NCBI GenBank assembly: GCA_943369295.1
Contig: CALRMU020000005.1
Coordinates: 1 to 64,000, forward strand
Reading direction: 5' to 3'
From: JAKRSE01 sp943369295
GTDB taxonomy: Bacteria; Armatimonadota; Fimbriimonadia; Fimbriimonadales; Fimbriimonadaceae
Length of the DNA stretch: 64,000 nt
Each line of letters begins with the position of its first letter. Position 1 is the first letter of the stretch. Below, one piece after another: positions 32,589 through 42,494 of the stretch. The position numbers and the translations under genes are program-made. The notes beneath the pieces were generated by a model. That model did not search any database. It worked only from the letters and a program-made list of their open reading frames with translations, and was not told the origin of the DNA.

Positions 32589-35051
32589 CTAGTTCATCAG
32601 TCGGCGAGTCATAGAAAGGCATTCCTCCCAGTGAGCTCGAATCAGTGGCGTCTTGGCAGAGGCAGCGGCTGTTTTCAGCTTTTGCTCCAATTTTTCCAAG
32701 GTGAGTCTCAGAGCAGCACGTGTATCTGTGCCAAGAGATGACGACATTGCCTCTGTGATAAAGGATGGGGCTCCGACCTGCTGATACAGAACAGAAAGTT
32801 CTGTGGGATTGACGGTTCTCTGCTTAGCCACCAGATCAAAGAACTCGCGGTGCAGTGCCCTGCGCAGAAGACTTGGCTGACTGCCAGCCTCGATTTCGCT
32901 AAAAACTCCCTCAGCAACGGTGCCGAAGTATTGCTCCAGGGTAAAGACTGGCGAATCATCTTCATCCAGCAAAGCATCGTTGATCAAAACCAACCGCATG
33001 GGATCGAACAGCTGGCCAAGCAGAGCGCCCTGATACTTGCGAAGGTCGTGACTGATGTTGAACGGAACGCTGTTTCCCAAAACACCGCTTGAATAATAGA
33101 CAGGATCCCAATTCAGACCTTCTTTCAAAATGAAATCCAGGGCCTGCTTCTGTCTTGCGGCAGAGACCCCTACGTATTGAGGCTCCTTAGTCGTGTTCGA
33201 TCGTCTTTCTTCCCTGCCGCCAACTTCTTTGACTACCGAAGAAAGGTAGTCGTACCGGACGTTAAGCACCTCAATCCATCGGTCGTAAAGATTTTCAAAG
33301 GTCGATGCTCCGCTCTTGTAAGCCGGGACCAGGTTGGCCATGGCGATCTTGAGGTTCGCCAACCCAAGCCTTGTAGCTTCAACCCTCTCCTTGCCGATGT
33401 TCTGGGTCAGCACCTGAGGGTCGACCATGGCAGCAAGATCCTCGCCACCATAGACCAGCCAAGGATTGGTCTGGGTGGCCGAAGCCCATTCTTCTAGAGT
33501 CGAGGCTTCTTTAGCGGCCGGGAGTTGGGCGTAGCTGAACCGGATAGCGTGCTTGTCGTAGGGGCCAACCTTTGGCATCAAAGATTCCGGGGTGACTCCG
33601 TCGCCTGGCTGAGCCACGTAGTTCATTCGACCGTAGGCCATGATCGAAGCGGTCGAGCCGTTTTCAGCAGTGAAGGCAGGGTTCCTTAGCTGAGCGACTG
33701 TGTAGGCAGTGCTGGCCCTGTGGTTGTGCCTTAAACCAATGGTGTGTCCGACCTCGTGCGAAACGATGTAGCGGACCATTCTGCCAACCAGCTCGTCGCT
33801 CAATGGGAGTGATTGCGCCCGCTTATCAACTGCCGAACACATGGTGTAGTACCAAGCGTTGGCGATTTTAAGAACGTCTTCCCAGATGACAATGTGGGCG
33901 GCCAGAATCTCGCCCGTTCTCGGGTCAGCCACATTCGGACCAAGGGCGTTGACCACTGGGTTCGCCACCCACCTGATGACGGAATGCCTGGTATCACTCG
34001 GATCCCAGTTCGGATCTTCGGCCACTGTCGGGGCTTTTTTGGCGATGATGGCGTTCTTAAAACCGGCGGCCTCAAAGGCTGGCTGCCAGTCTTCAACTCC
34101 CTGCTGAACGTACTTGTGCCACTTCTCCGGGACGGTTCGGCCAATGTAGTAAACGATTGGCTTGACCGGTTCGCTGACGGCTGCATTCGGATCTTTCTTC
34201 TCCAAACGGTAGCGGCGAACATAGCTTCTCGCAGCCGACCCAGCGTTGGCTGTGGACGCGTACTCTTCAAAATCAACGGTGAACAAGCCAACTCGACGAT
34301 CAGCCAAGCGCGGCTTCATCGGCACGTCTGGCAGCAGAGTCCAGCTGTGCTTAAGGATTGCCGACACCGAGTCGCTCCCGTTCAGTGGCTGAGCTGTCAG
34401 CAGCGAACTCACCAAAACGTTGCGAGGAAAAACTTTAACGTCTTCGATATAGCTCCGGCTGGGGTCAACCTGAGCGACCCCAATAACTGGCAGAAGAGAG
34501 AGCTCCGGGATGTTCCGTCTGAACAGATCTGTGACATCCACCACCAAACTTCCGCCCACCCCCTCAGAAGAGATCGGAATAGCCGCTAAAGGGGGAGCCA
34601 AAGCGGATTCTGCAACCGACCTGGCAATAGCAGGAACCTTATCGTCAGATGTAGGCAGTCGGCTCGGTCCGCCCGGAGTATCGGTGGCACGTCGCCCAAT
34701 ACTCGCAGTCAGGTTGCGGATAAAAAGCTGCTTTCCTACTTTCTGCAGGCGGATCAGAAGGGTCGTTGTTCCCTTGCCAGCCCCCTCGGCAACTGACGCC
34801 GAGACACTGCCCCTCTCCACATACCAGATCATGTCTTTGCCGAGGAGCGAAGCAGGAATTTCGAAGAGTGTCCTTCCCTCAGCTTCCTTCACGGTGATAA
34901 AGGACTGCTGGGCAGATTCGGCGTTAGGCAGAAGCTTAACTCCCTCCTTCGCATGAACCTCATGCCCGCTAAGAACGATCAGCGAGACTGCAAAGAACCC
35001 GGCGAGCAGCTGACGGCTGGCCATACCAAACTGAAATGAACTCCTCGACAT
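32589..35051 (-). CDS. Secreted zinc-dependent metalloprotease (DUF4953/DUF5117 type)
   Basis: 820 aa from ATG 35051 (MSRSSFQFGMASRQLLAGFF), a signal peptide. The zinc site HEVGHTIGLRHNHRAS contains HExxHxxxxxH, and a Met-turn-like SIMAYGRMNY follows 30 residues later, so it is a metzincin-like protease. The upstream half (PSYLF-type beta propeller region, ends RYRLEKKDPNAAVSEP) and the C-terminal helical part match the DUF5117/5118/4953 arrangement. Upstream of the lysozyme-inhibitor-like gene in one operon. Confidence 0.88.
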   Translation of the reverse strand: MSRSSFQFGMASRQLLAGFFAVSLIVLSGHEVHAKEGVKLLPNAESAQQSFITVKEAEGRTLFEIPASLLGKDMIWYVERGSVSASVAEGAGKGTTTLLIRLQKVGKQLFIRNLTASIGRRATDTPGGPSRLPTSDDKVPAIARSVAESALAPPLAAIPISSEGVGGSLVVDVTDLFRRNIPELSLLPVIGVAQVDPSRSYIEDVKVFPRNVLVSSLLTAQPLNGSDSVSAILKHSWTLLPDVPMKPRLADRRVGLFTVDFEEYASTANAGSAARSYVRRYRLEKKDPNAAVSEPVKPIVYYIGRTVPEKWHKYVQQGVEDWQPAFEAAGFKNAIIAKKAPTVAEDPNWDPSDTRHSVIRWVANPVVNALGPNVADPRTGEILAAHIVIWEDVLKIANAWYYTMCSAVDKRAQSLPLSDELVGRMVRYIVSHEVGHTIGLRHNHRASTAYTVAQLRNPAFTAENGSTASIMAYGRMNYVAQPGDGVTPESLMPKVGPYDKHAIRFSYAQLPAAKEASTLEEWASATQTNPWLVYGGEDLAAMVDPQVLTQNIGKERVEATRLGLANLKIAMANLVPAYKSGASTFENLYDRWIEVLNVRYDYLSSVVKEVGGREERRSNTTKEPQYVGVSAARQKQALDFILKEGLNWDPVYYSSGVLGNSVPFNISHDLRKYQGALLGQLFDPMRLVLINDALLDEDDSPVFTLEQYFGTVAEGVFSEIEAGSQPSLLRRALHREFFDLVAKQRTVNPTELSVLYQQVGAPSFITEAMSSSLGTDTRAALRLTLEKLEQKLKTAAASAKTPLIRAHWEECLSMTRRLMN

Positions 35052-35231
35052 GTACCCAACTGACTCCGGCGACGCGGAAAGCGGCAATCAAGTGCGGCTC
35101 AACTTCCGGATGATCGATTTTAGTTTCGCACTTTGATCATCAGCCATCGGAGATGCTTAGCAAAACCTGCCACTTTTTGGCAGGGCTTAATAGTTGTACT
35201 GGCTATGGTCAAACCACTTATAGAATCTGCA

Positions 35232-36182
35232 TCATGGCTCTTCATTAAACTCGTGGAGGTAATCGCGTTGGAACCCACGCAGGGTTTTGTACCCTGCCTC
35301 CGTTGCGAGTTCTGACTGACTGACACTCGGAGATGAAGGAAACTTTAACCTGCTCCGAGCCCGAAAGAGCCTCACTCGCTTGATAAAATCTGATGGAGTG
35401 CAGTTGCAGACTTCATCAAAAGCCCGATAGACGTGCCTCTCGCTCCAGCCTGCGGCCTGGGCAAGATCCTTTACACTGGTCACCAAAGGATCCCCCGAGA
35501 CGATGATTTCATCGCACTTGAGGGCAATAGCCAAATCTGTCGGGGAATAGCCTCGTTCCGGGCCAAGCTTTTGGCGAAGGTGAAGCGAAAATCTTGCCGC
35601 CAAAGCATCCAAGAGAATCTGGACATAAGCCAGAGCGCTTTCATCCATCACCTTGCAGCGCTCAATCTCTGATGTCAAGAAGAGACTAAGCTGGCGAATA
35701 TCTCTCGCCTCAAGCTCTGGAAGAACACCGACGACCTCGTTTCTAAGCTTGAAGGGCAGAGCCTTCATCAAGAGCAGGTCAGCGTTTCTCGGCCGGATTC
35801 CAACGGTAACAGCCAAGGTCTCGCTCATTCGGTATTCACAGTCAGTTCCGGGAACGGCCAAAACCACCGACCCTGCCTTTAATGGCTGAAACTCTTTTGA
35901 CTTGCCGGGCCAGCAGATGATGCCGAAGCCATCCACCAGAGTGGCCAGAATGTAGTCGCCCGATATTTTGGTGGTTTTTAAATGATAGCTGCCCTTAACC
36001 TGCGTGCTGTAGACAGAAAAGCTGCCAACCTTGACACCAGAAATGACAGCCTGAAAGGAGGGAGATTGAATCGTGAGGACTGAAGGTTGAACACTTGAAC
36101 CCCAGACCTTCGCCAACTCATCTCGATCACTTGAGTCGATGAGGATGTAAGAGGGCATGATTCGCGGCCAAACATCACTCAC
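35232..36182 (-). CDS. AraC-family transcriptional regulator
   Basis: 316 aa. The C-terminal ~100 residues hold two HTH units; the first is SVKDLAQAAGWSERHVYRAF and the second SQSELATEAGYKTLRGFQRD, although the last lacks the usual PSYF. The N-terminal ~180 residues are a cupin-like/RmlC sensing domain (GSVVLAVPGTDCEY) with a C-terminal helical linker. Divergent from the lipoprotein gene 124 bp away, a possible target. Confidence 0.85.
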   Translation of the reverse strand: MSDVWPRIMPSYILIDSSDRDELAKVWGSSVQPSVLTIQSPSFQAVISGVKVGSFSVYSTQVKGSYHLKTTKISGDYILATLVDGFGIICWPGKSKEFQPLKAGSVVLAVPGTDCEYRMSETLAVTVGIRPRNADLLLMKALPFKLRNEVVGVLPELEARDIRQLSLFLTSEIERCKVMDESALAYVQILLDALAARFSLHLRQKLGPERGYSPTDLAIALKCDEIIVSGDPLVTSVKDLAQAAGWSERHVYRAFDEVCNCTPSDFIKRVRLFRARSRLKFPSSPSVSQSELATEAGYKTLRGFQRDYLHEFNEEP

Positions 36183-36306
36183 TCCTCATTGTTCCAGATT
36201 AAGCCGACAGTCTGCGTTCCGTAAGTCTGCTGGTGATAAGGAGAATGTTCACGGTGAACCAAATGGGGGAGTTCATCAGCATTCCCCCACGGTAGTCTCA
36301 TGACAC

Positions 36307-37245
36307 ATGGTTCGGAAAGCCTCCTCATGCGGTTCAGTTGCCCTCATAGCACTTACCGTCCTTACCTTAGTAGGTTTGGCTGGCTGTCTTGGGTCGAAAG
36401 CAACCCAAGACAAAACTCTGAAAGAAACAGAAGTCTTGAATGGCAGCAAAAACGGAACTCTGCTTCGGTTAAAACCGCTAGAAGACCCTCTCAAATTTCA
36501 CTTGGTTAGTCAAGAGCGCACCTTGATGAACAAGGTGCCCCAGTACAAGACAAATATGGACATGTCATTCGACTTTTCCATAAAGAGGATTTCGGGCACT
36601 GACTACGAGATTGAACCGAGCAAGGTTGATGGCATTGACCTCGACAAGAAGCAGACTAATCATTTAAAAAAGATAGCTGCCATTATTGACAAGGCTGTCT
36701 ACCGCATCTCGGCGGGTGAAATGGGGACAGCCAGCGATCCGGCCCCTGTTAAAGCTGATAATTCTCGCTGGTCAGGTGCGATGGCACTAAGGGCCATCGG
36801 CCTGTTTGAGCATGGATTCTTAGACACTATGCTCCCTGATGAAAATGTTGAACCCGGTTCAAGGTGGCGTAGATCAATAGACTATTCTGAAGAAGCAACA
36901 TCCAGTGACTCGCTGGACACTGAACTTAACCCTGCCACCAAAAAAAGTTCAAAGTTTGATCAAACCGGGACTGAAGCTGAATATAAGCTCGTGAAGATTG
37001 AGAGCATTAATGGTGTGCAGATCGCAGAAATTGCCTACAACTCATCGGGAGTAGTTGATATTGACCTAAAGAACCCGATGATGGGTGACAGCAAGTATCA
37101 GCAGAGAATAACAGAGAAAGGCACAATTAAGCTGGATGCGAAAACGGGCTGGCCAATAGAGGTTAAAATTGTGAAAACAATCGATACCAACCACGCCACA
37201 GTTCCTTCGATTGAAGAGTACACAACCCATGTCAAGAGGATTTAA
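36307..37245 (+). CDS. Lipoprotein of unknown function (DUF6263-like)
   Basis: 312 aa. Signal sequence MVRKASSCGSVALIALTVLT with lipobox LAGC and the lipid-anchored Cys27. The rest is a polar, beta-rich domain (RLKPLEDPLKFHLVSQERTL, later TEKGTIKLDAKTGWPIEVKI), a pattern like DUF6263. Divergent from the AraC regulator. Its stop overlaps the end of the convergent secreted gene by 14 bp. Confidence 0.8.
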   Translation: MVRKASSCGSVALIALTVLTLVGLAGCLGSKATQDKTLKETEVLNGSKNGTLLRLKPLEDPLKFHLVSQERTLMNKVPQYKTNMDMSFDFSIKRISGTDYEIEPSKVDGIDLDKKQTNHLKKIAAIIDKAVYRISAGEMGTASDPAPVKADNSRWSGAMALRAIGLFEHGFLDTMLPDENVEPGSRWRRSIDYSEEATSSDSLDTELNPATKKSSKFDQTGTEAEYKLVKIESINGVQIAEIAYNSSGVVDIDLKNPMMGDSKYQQRITEKGTIKLDAKTGWPIEVKIVKTIDTNHATVPSIEEYTTHVKRI

Positions 37246-38251
37246 CCGGCGAAGAAACCCTCTTCCTAGTCTGAGTCTTGCTCCCCTTCCTGATCTTCCA
37301 AGCATCTTCCTCCAGGATGCCATTGGGTCCGATTGAATAGGAGATTGAACGATCGGCGTTCTCACTTGAGCTCATCCTCAGGCGAACCTCGATCTTGCCG
37401 GATCCCTTTGCAACGGCAGAACCTAGTCCGTGACTTCCATCATTAAAGAGTGCAAAGGCTTGAACTCCCACTGCAGAAGGAATTTGATAAAGGTACAAGT
37501 CATATTCACTGATTGTTCCGCCCTTGACTGGTTTTAAAGTCGAGCGAATGTTCATGACATTCGCATAGGGAATCCATTCAAAGTCAGTCCGGTAGCTTTC
37601 AGCAGTTCTGACTGGCGATCTGCCTTGCCATGCCTTGCCAGCAAAGGCTGCAAGAATAGCCTGGGCTCCTTCAGGCTTGGGAGTTTCTGGCGATTTAAGG
37701 ACAGGAACAGGAGTGACAGATTTAGACCATACGTGATTCCATTGATTGCCAACAACATAGGGCTGGCCATTTACTGATTCATAGAGTGTTTCCTGAAACT
37801 TATCCTTGCCTTGAAAGGCAATTTCATGGCCTAGTTTGCGAACATCACCGTCTTGATTCAGCTCAAAACGTGACTGAAACTTGCCAGATTTCAGGTCTAT
37901 GGTTCCTCGGCTCACGCTAGCCATAAAGGGGCTAAACCCTAACAGGTTGACCTTTTTCTCTAAAGGGTTCCAGAAGAATACTTCAACTTCACGCCAAGGT
38001 CGGTTGTTGTCGTGAAGGTTGACCCCATGGGTGAATTTTCGTACAGAATGCCCCCCAGGTCCGTACCTCCAAGTTTCAAAAAACTGCGATCCACCGACAC
38101 TTTTCATCTGCCACTCACCCGAAGTGAGCCTTTCGAACGGCGACATTGGGCCGCTGGCCTTCGAGATTTGTACAGCTTTTTGCGCTTGACCGTTGTTCCC
38201 TGCCATGCACAAAGCAAGATAAAGAGAGGCAAGAGTTTGAGTGAGGATCAT
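37232..38251 (-). CDS. Secreted protein of unknown function
   Basis: 339 aa with a probable signal peptide (MILTQTLASLYLALCMAGNN, cleavage near residue 23 after GQA). The mature part is a beta-rich domain (SGEWQMKSVGGSQFFETWRYG, FMASVSRGTIDLKSGKFQSR) with a linker near 185-215 (PVPVLKSPETPKPEG) and a second beta domain to the end. No family recognised. A convergent overlap of 14 bp with the lipoprotein gene leaves no space for a terminator. Confidence 0.7.
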   Translation of the reverse strand: MILTQTLASLYLALCMAGNNGQAQKAVQISKASGPMSPFERLTSGEWQMKSVGGSQFFETWRYGPGGHSVRKFTHGVNLHDNNRPWREVEVFFWNPLEKKVNLLGFSPFMASVSRGTIDLKSGKFQSRFELNQDGDVRKLGHEIAFQGKDKFQETLYESVNGQPYVVGNQWNHVWSKSVTPVPVLKSPETPKPEGAQAILAAFAGKAWQGRSPVRTAESYRTDFEWIPYANVMNIRSTLKPVKGGTISEYDLYLYQIPSAVGVQAFALFNDGSHGLGSAVAKGSGKIEVRLRMSSSENADRSISYSIGPNGILEEDAWKIRKGSKTQTRKRVSSPVKSS

Positions 38252-38452
38252 TCGTGGGCTCGCTTGTCCAACACATCCTCATTCCAATTCGTTCCCATCA
38301 ATTTTCTGGTGGGCGGCAGCATTCAGATAACCTGTATGCTTACAGGCATGCCGAGCAAAGGCAGGATGACGATATCTGAGCTCTCCTAATCGGGAGAACT
38401 CTCTCTCATCAATGCACTAATAGGGATTTGAATGAAATCTGGCGAAAGTATT

Positions 38453-38998
38453 CTATGGGGAATCACCAGAAGCAGCTAAAGTTTCTGACCATGTATCAAA
38501 CCATGCGACCTGCTTGAGGCGTCGAGTATCTTTGTTCAACACCTTTTCTGCAAACTCAGAGGGCGAACAATCATCACCCAGCGCTTCCTCTACTACATAG
38601 ATGTGCCCCATTTGAATGAGCGGTCTTTGGTAGTGATACATAAAACTGAGAAGTTTTCTTACTAGATTCCGGCCTTCTTCCCCAGGCAGCAAAGTGATAA
38701 TCACCTTGTGATATCTGAGCTGATCGTAAGTAATATGTTCTGGACCAATCAAGTCAATCAGATCAGACGGCAAGGAAAGACCGATGCCGATACTCGCAAA
38801 GATTCCCCTTAGTCCATCATGATCCAGCACGTCACTCAGATCCGCTTCAGGATCGAAGTCCTTCGACATTCGAAGCACTGCCTGTGTCATCAGGTCTCGC
38901 TCTGCCTTCGCCGTCGTTTTCGCTTCTTCGGACCAGACGATAAAGAGCTCACTTAGCGATGGATTGCTACTGATGCAGTCTGACAACATACCAACCAT
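38453..38998 (-). CDS. Hypothetical 181-aa protein
   Basis: Starts MVGMLSDCISSNPSLSELFI. Looks helical and cytoplasmic (TTAKAERDLMTQAVLRMSKD, LSFMYHYQRPLIQMGHIYVV). No family recognised. The start lies 18 bp downstream of the stop of the HEAT-like gene on the same strand, so it is likely co-transcribed. Confidence 0.6.
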   Translation of the reverse strand: MVGMLSDCISSNPSLSELFIVWSEEAKTTAKAERDLMTQAVLRMSKDFDPEADLSDVLDHDGLRGIFASIGIGLSLPSDLIDLIGPEHITYDQLRYHKVIITLLPGEEGRNLVRKLLSFMYHYQRPLIQMGHIYVVEEALGDDCSPSEFAEKVLNKDTRRLKQVAWFDTWSETLAASGDSP

Positions 38999-39016
38999 GC
39001 AGCTGACTCTACCCCG

Positions 39017-40366
39017 CTAGGGCCTAGCAGCTTGGCTTCGCTTGATTCTGCCAAGTTTCACCAAAGCTTCCGATGCTGACTTCATAACCCTGGCTTCTCC
39101 TGGCCAGTCATCCGTACCTCTAACTTCCCTTCGTTTCGCCTCCAACAGGGCTGGAACTGCCCGTAAGTCACCTAGTTCACCCAGATCAATAGCCACATTC
39201 GCGCGCAGCATGCTTGAGGCATCAGAATTCAGCAGAGCAACAAGATATGGAAATGCTTCCGGAGCGCGAGAATTCACCAAGGCATCTACAGCATAGGATG
39301 GAGTCATAAAATCTCCACCTTTGGTCCATTTTGCAATAGACCTCACACTTGCTTTTCGCTCGAGCTCGTCGGGGGTTGTCCGTGCGATGAGTGCATGAGC
39401 CGCTAGCTGCACACTGACTTTAGGATCATTTGCAAGCTGACTTGCCTTGGGCAAGGCCTTACTGGCAGAAAGCTGGGTCAAGGCCTGTAAAGAGTAAGCC
39501 TTGTCAAACTCTCTTTCAGAATCCAGCCAGCTGATAAGCAGATCAATATCCTTCTCCCTTTTGAGTCCGCCAAGAGCTGGGGCAACATCGGCTGGCTGCA
39601 ATAAGCCTTGACTTTGAAACTTTATAAGCAGGTCCGCAGTCTGGTCGGTCGGTCTTTTTGCTGCTGGCCTAGACAGAATCCTACGGAGCGACGCCTCTCT
39701 CTTCTTTCCCTCATTATCCTTAACAAACGGAATCATCCGGGCAGCTTCTTCTATTCCTTTAGAATCCTTCAAACTGCCAAGATTGATGGCCGCCCAGATT
39801 CTATGGTCCCAAGACTGCTTCGGGTCATTGATAAAACCCAATATTTCAAACCAGTCACTGTTCACCCTGTCAATCAAGGCATTGCTAGCTTCGTCAACTG
39901 CCCCCATCTTCTCAGTCCCAAAAGCTTCATTGTAAGTAGAACTCAACTTCACCAGCTCAGAAATGCTTCGCCTAGGCAGTGGACGATAGATAACAGGTCC
40001 CCAGTCTTGCCCCCACTTGCTTAAGATCAAGGTTCCCTTGGGTCCCTGTTCAAGCACCAACCCTTCAAGGTGGTTTTTGGGCACCTTTTTCCGAAGGACT
40101 TCCTCTGGTTCACTAGAACGTGAAGCGAAAAAACCATCGAAAACCAGGATATATTTGCCGCCTTCCGGACGCCAATAGCCGCGCTGTTCTGCTCCAGCCA
40201 GTACGAACTCGAAACGAGGCCTTATGACGAGATAGTGGGGGTTGAAGTAGGCGCCCATAATGCTCCTCGCTTCCCGGGGAACTCCTGAGATATCCGGCTT
40301 ATAACTTCCTATCGGAAACTGGTTTGTCGTCGAAGCGATCAGGAGAGCGGCTGCAACTGCAGACAT
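39017..40366 (-). CDS. Secreted HEAT-repeat protein
   Basis: 449 aa. N-terminus is a short hydrophobic signal (MSAVAAALLIASTTNQFPIG). From about 150 on it contains repeated Ala/Leu-rich helical pairs (IWAAINLGSLKDSKGIEEAA, FPYLVALLNSDASSMLRANV, IDLGELGDLRAVPALLEAKR), typical of HEAT/PBS-lyase-like repeats. Function unknown; such repeats bind proteins. In operon with the 181-aa gene. Confidence 0.75.
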   Translation of the reverse strand: MSAVAAALLIASTTNQFPIGSYKPDISGVPREARSIMGAYFNPHYLVIRPRFEFVLAGAEQRGYWRPEGGKYILVFDGFFASRSSEPEEVLRKKVPKNHLEGLVLEQGPKGTLILSKWGQDWGPVIYRPLPRRSISELVKLSSTYNEAFGTEKMGAVDEASNALIDRVNSDWFEILGFINDPKQSWDHRIWAAINLGSLKDSKGIEEAARMIPFVKDNEGKKREASLRRILSRPAAKRPTDQTADLLIKFQSQGLLQPADVAPALGGLKREKDIDLLISWLDSEREFDKAYSLQALTQLSASKALPKASQLANDPKVSVQLAAHALIARTTPDELERKASVRSIAKWTKGGDFMTPSYAVDALVNSRAPEAFPYLVALLNSDASSMLRANVAIDLGELGDLRAVPALLEAKRREVRGTDDWPGEARVMKSASEALVKLGRIKRSQAARP

Positions 40367-40452
40367 ATTTTTATTCTACGTCAGTCCTGATTTCGCGTTT
40401 AGCCGATTTGCATAGCCAAGGCAGCAGGAGACTCTTTGAGCTGGTAAGAAAA

Positions 40453-40484
40453 AGGCGAGGCGGATTGAAAAATCCACCTCGCCT
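40453..40484 (-). terminator. Terminator of the MBL-rhodanese gene
   Basis: Stem AGGCGAGG-C-GGATT / AATCC-A-CCTCGCCT, GAAA loop, then TTTTTCTT on the minus strand. Intrinsic terminator 42 bp past the stop. Confidence 0.85.
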
Positions 40485-40526
40485 CGGTCCAGTCTTTATT
40501 AGATTTCTGCTTCTTTACAGCCGATT

Positions 40527-41888
40527 TTATGCCATCAAACCAGGGCAGGATTTCTTCACGATCTCAATTCCTCCCGAGAGTTCAAGAACATTATCAATGC
40601 CCCCGTTCTTCAGAATTGAGTAAGAAATCGGGCTCCTTCCACCAGCTGCACAGTGAACGACGATTCGCTTCTCTCTCGGGATTTCATCCAACCTAGCAGC
40701 AAGTTCGCCAAGGGGGATATGCACCGATCCCTTAATCTTCGCCTGATTCCGCTCGTTGATTCCCCTCACATCCAGTACGAAGTCTGTAGGAAGAATCTCT
40801 TCCGGATTCACAAGGTTCATTGGAACGAGTTCAGCGCCAATATCTGCGGGCTTAATCCAATCAGCCACGATATCCAGCCCAATCGTCGCGAAGTCCCTGG
40901 CCGCTTGGTTGGCAGCTGCCTGATCTGGGGCAACAAGAGTCACCGGTTCAGCGTAGTTCAGCAGCCAGCCCGCCCAATTGGTTAAGCCCTTTCCGAAAGG
41001 CAGAGCCAGTGCGCCAGGCACAGAAGCAGCCCTCATCGCATCGGCCGTCCTCACATCTACCAGCCTTCCTGTGGGCTTGTCTGTCTGCAGGGGCTTTGGA
41101 AGACTGCCCAAGACAGCCGGGCCAGATTTGTTCAGCCTCTTCATTTCCTTAAAGTAGGCGGGGGGTTCTGGCTGTCCAGAAAGAACTTCTTCGACAAACT
41201 TCTCTTCGTCTGAAATCAAGAATGCCCAGTTCGAAGCTCGTTCATATCCAAGAGAGGTCACTGGCGAACCACCAAGCGACTTGCCGCAGGCAGAACCTGC
41301 TCCGTGACCCGGCCAAATCAGCAGACCGTCCGGAAGATCTTTAGTCTTCTGGATTGAGCCATAGAGCACCTTTGCCCCCTTGACCATCGTTCCGGCAACA
41401 TTTGCCGCCTTCTCCAGCAAGTCGGGCCGACCGACATCCCCCGCGAAGATAAAGTCTCCGCTGAACATCGAATGAGGCATCTCGCTCATGGGATGATCGG
41501 TGAGAATGAAAGCCAAATGTTCGGGCGTGTGGCCAGGGGTATGCATAGCCCGCAGGGTCAGGTTGCCCACCCGAATCACATCTGCATCCTTCAAAAGAAC
41601 AACGTTTGGCTCACCGGCAAAGGCGTACTTCCAATCAGCATCTCCTTCATCACTCAGGTACATCTTTGCCCCTGTCGCCGCCGATAGCTCTCTTGAACCA
41701 GAGAGAAAATCGGCGTGGATGTGGGTTTCTGTCACGGCGGTGATATGCAAAGACTGGGCTGCCGCCATATCCAGGTACTGCTGAATGTCGCGCAGAGGAT
41801 CAATGACAATCGCCTCTCCAGTGGCCGCACACCCCACCAAGTAGCTGGCCTGAGCCAGCTTGTCGTCAAAGAAACTTCGAATAATCAC
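40527..41888 (-). CDS. MBL-fold hydrolase fused to rhodanese domains (persulfide dioxygenase-like)
   Basis: 453 aa from GTG 41888, which overlaps the upstream stop by 4 bp (GTGA). The N-terminal metallo-beta-lactamase domain has THIHADFLSGSREL (THxHxD), HTPGHTPEHL, a GDVGRPDLL and GHGAGSACG, the ETHE1-like set of iron/zinc ligands. A degenerate rhodanese-like domain follows (RLVDVRTADAMRAASVPGAL, no active Cys visible), then a second with Cys in VVHCAAGGRSPISYS. Likely oxidises glutathione- or thiol-bound persulfide to sulfite. Operon with rhodanese and TauE genes. Confidence 0.87.
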   Translation of the reverse strand: MIIRSFFDDKLAQASYLVGCAATGEAIVIDPLRDIQQYLDMAAAQSLHITAVTETHIHADFLSGSRELSAATGAKMYLSDEGDADWKYAFAGEPNVVLLKDADVIRVGNLTLRAMHTPGHTPEHLAFILTDHPMSEMPHSMFSGDFIFAGDVGRPDLLEKAANVAGTMVKGAKVLYGSIQKTKDLPDGLLIWPGHGAGSACGKSLGGSPVTSLGYERASNWAFLISDEEKFVEEVLSGQPEPPAYFKEMKRLNKSGPAVLGSLPKPLQTDKPTGRLVDVRTADAMRAASVPGALALPFGKGLTNWAGWLLNYAEPVTLVAPDQAAANQAARDFATIGLDIVADWIKPADIGAELVPMNLVNPEEILPTDFVLDVRGINERNQAKIKGSVHIPLGELAARLDEIPREKRIVVHCAAGGRSPISYSILKNGGIDNVLELSGGIEIVKKSCPGLMA

Positions 41889-42433
41889 GCTTTCACCTCT
41901 TTGTTCGGAAGAGCACATTTGGCAGGCTGATTCCAAGGCAGCTTGCCCAGCAGCATCGCCATGCCGCACTGATTGGTGGCCCCGGCGAAGGTCAATCCTG
42001 CGCCAACAAACATGGCGAGATAAATCCAAGAAGGCTGAACAGTCACAGCCAGAATCGTTCCGGCAAGAATCATAAGGCCAGCCACGAGGCGCACCTGCCT
42101 TTCCAAAGACCATCGTCCACTAACACCCTTGACAATGGGTTTGCCGGCCTGAATCCAAGCTTGAGTTCCCCCCTGAACCACTAAAAGGCCTGGGTGGTGC
42201 TGGCTAAGGAGATCGCAGGCCATCTGGGCTCGGCTTCCGCTGTGGCACAAAATAGCCACCTTGCCTTTGCCAAGATCATCGATTCGGGCATCCGCCTGTT
42301 CGAGCGGAATGTTAAGGGCTTGAGGAACATGCCCTGATGCGTATTCGCCGGGAGACCGCACATCAATCAGCTGAAGAGCAGCATCTGAATCGATCATTCG
42401 AGAGAGGTCTTCCACGGTGATGATTTTTTTCAT
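41885..42433 (-). CDS. Rhodanese with C-terminal DUF2892 membrane segment
   Basis: 182 aa. Rhodanese domain (LIDVRSPGEYASGHVPQALN) with active Cys in ILCHSGSRAQMACDL, followed by two hydrophobic spans (LVAGLMILAGTILAVTV, YLAMFVGAGLTFAGA) as in DUF2892 proteins; ends with a Cys-containing NQCGMAMLLGKLPWNQPAKC. Probably membrane-bound sulfane-sulfur carrier. Coupled by 4-bp overlap to the MBL-rhodanese gene downstream. Confidence 0.88.
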   Translation of the reverse strand: MKKIITVEDLSRMIDSDAALQLIDVRSPGEYASGHVPQALNIPLEQADARIDDLGKGKVAILCHSGSRAQMACDLLSQHHPGLLVVQGGTQAWIQAGKPIVKGVSGRWSLERQVRLVAGLMILAGTILAVTVQPSWIYLAMFVGAGLTFAGATNQCGMAMLLGKLPWNQPAKCALPNKEVKA

Positions 42434-42494
42434 TTCTGATTCCTTGAGCCATCAAGGTTCTATAGCGATTCAAAAAGACCTTTCAGTCCCAAAT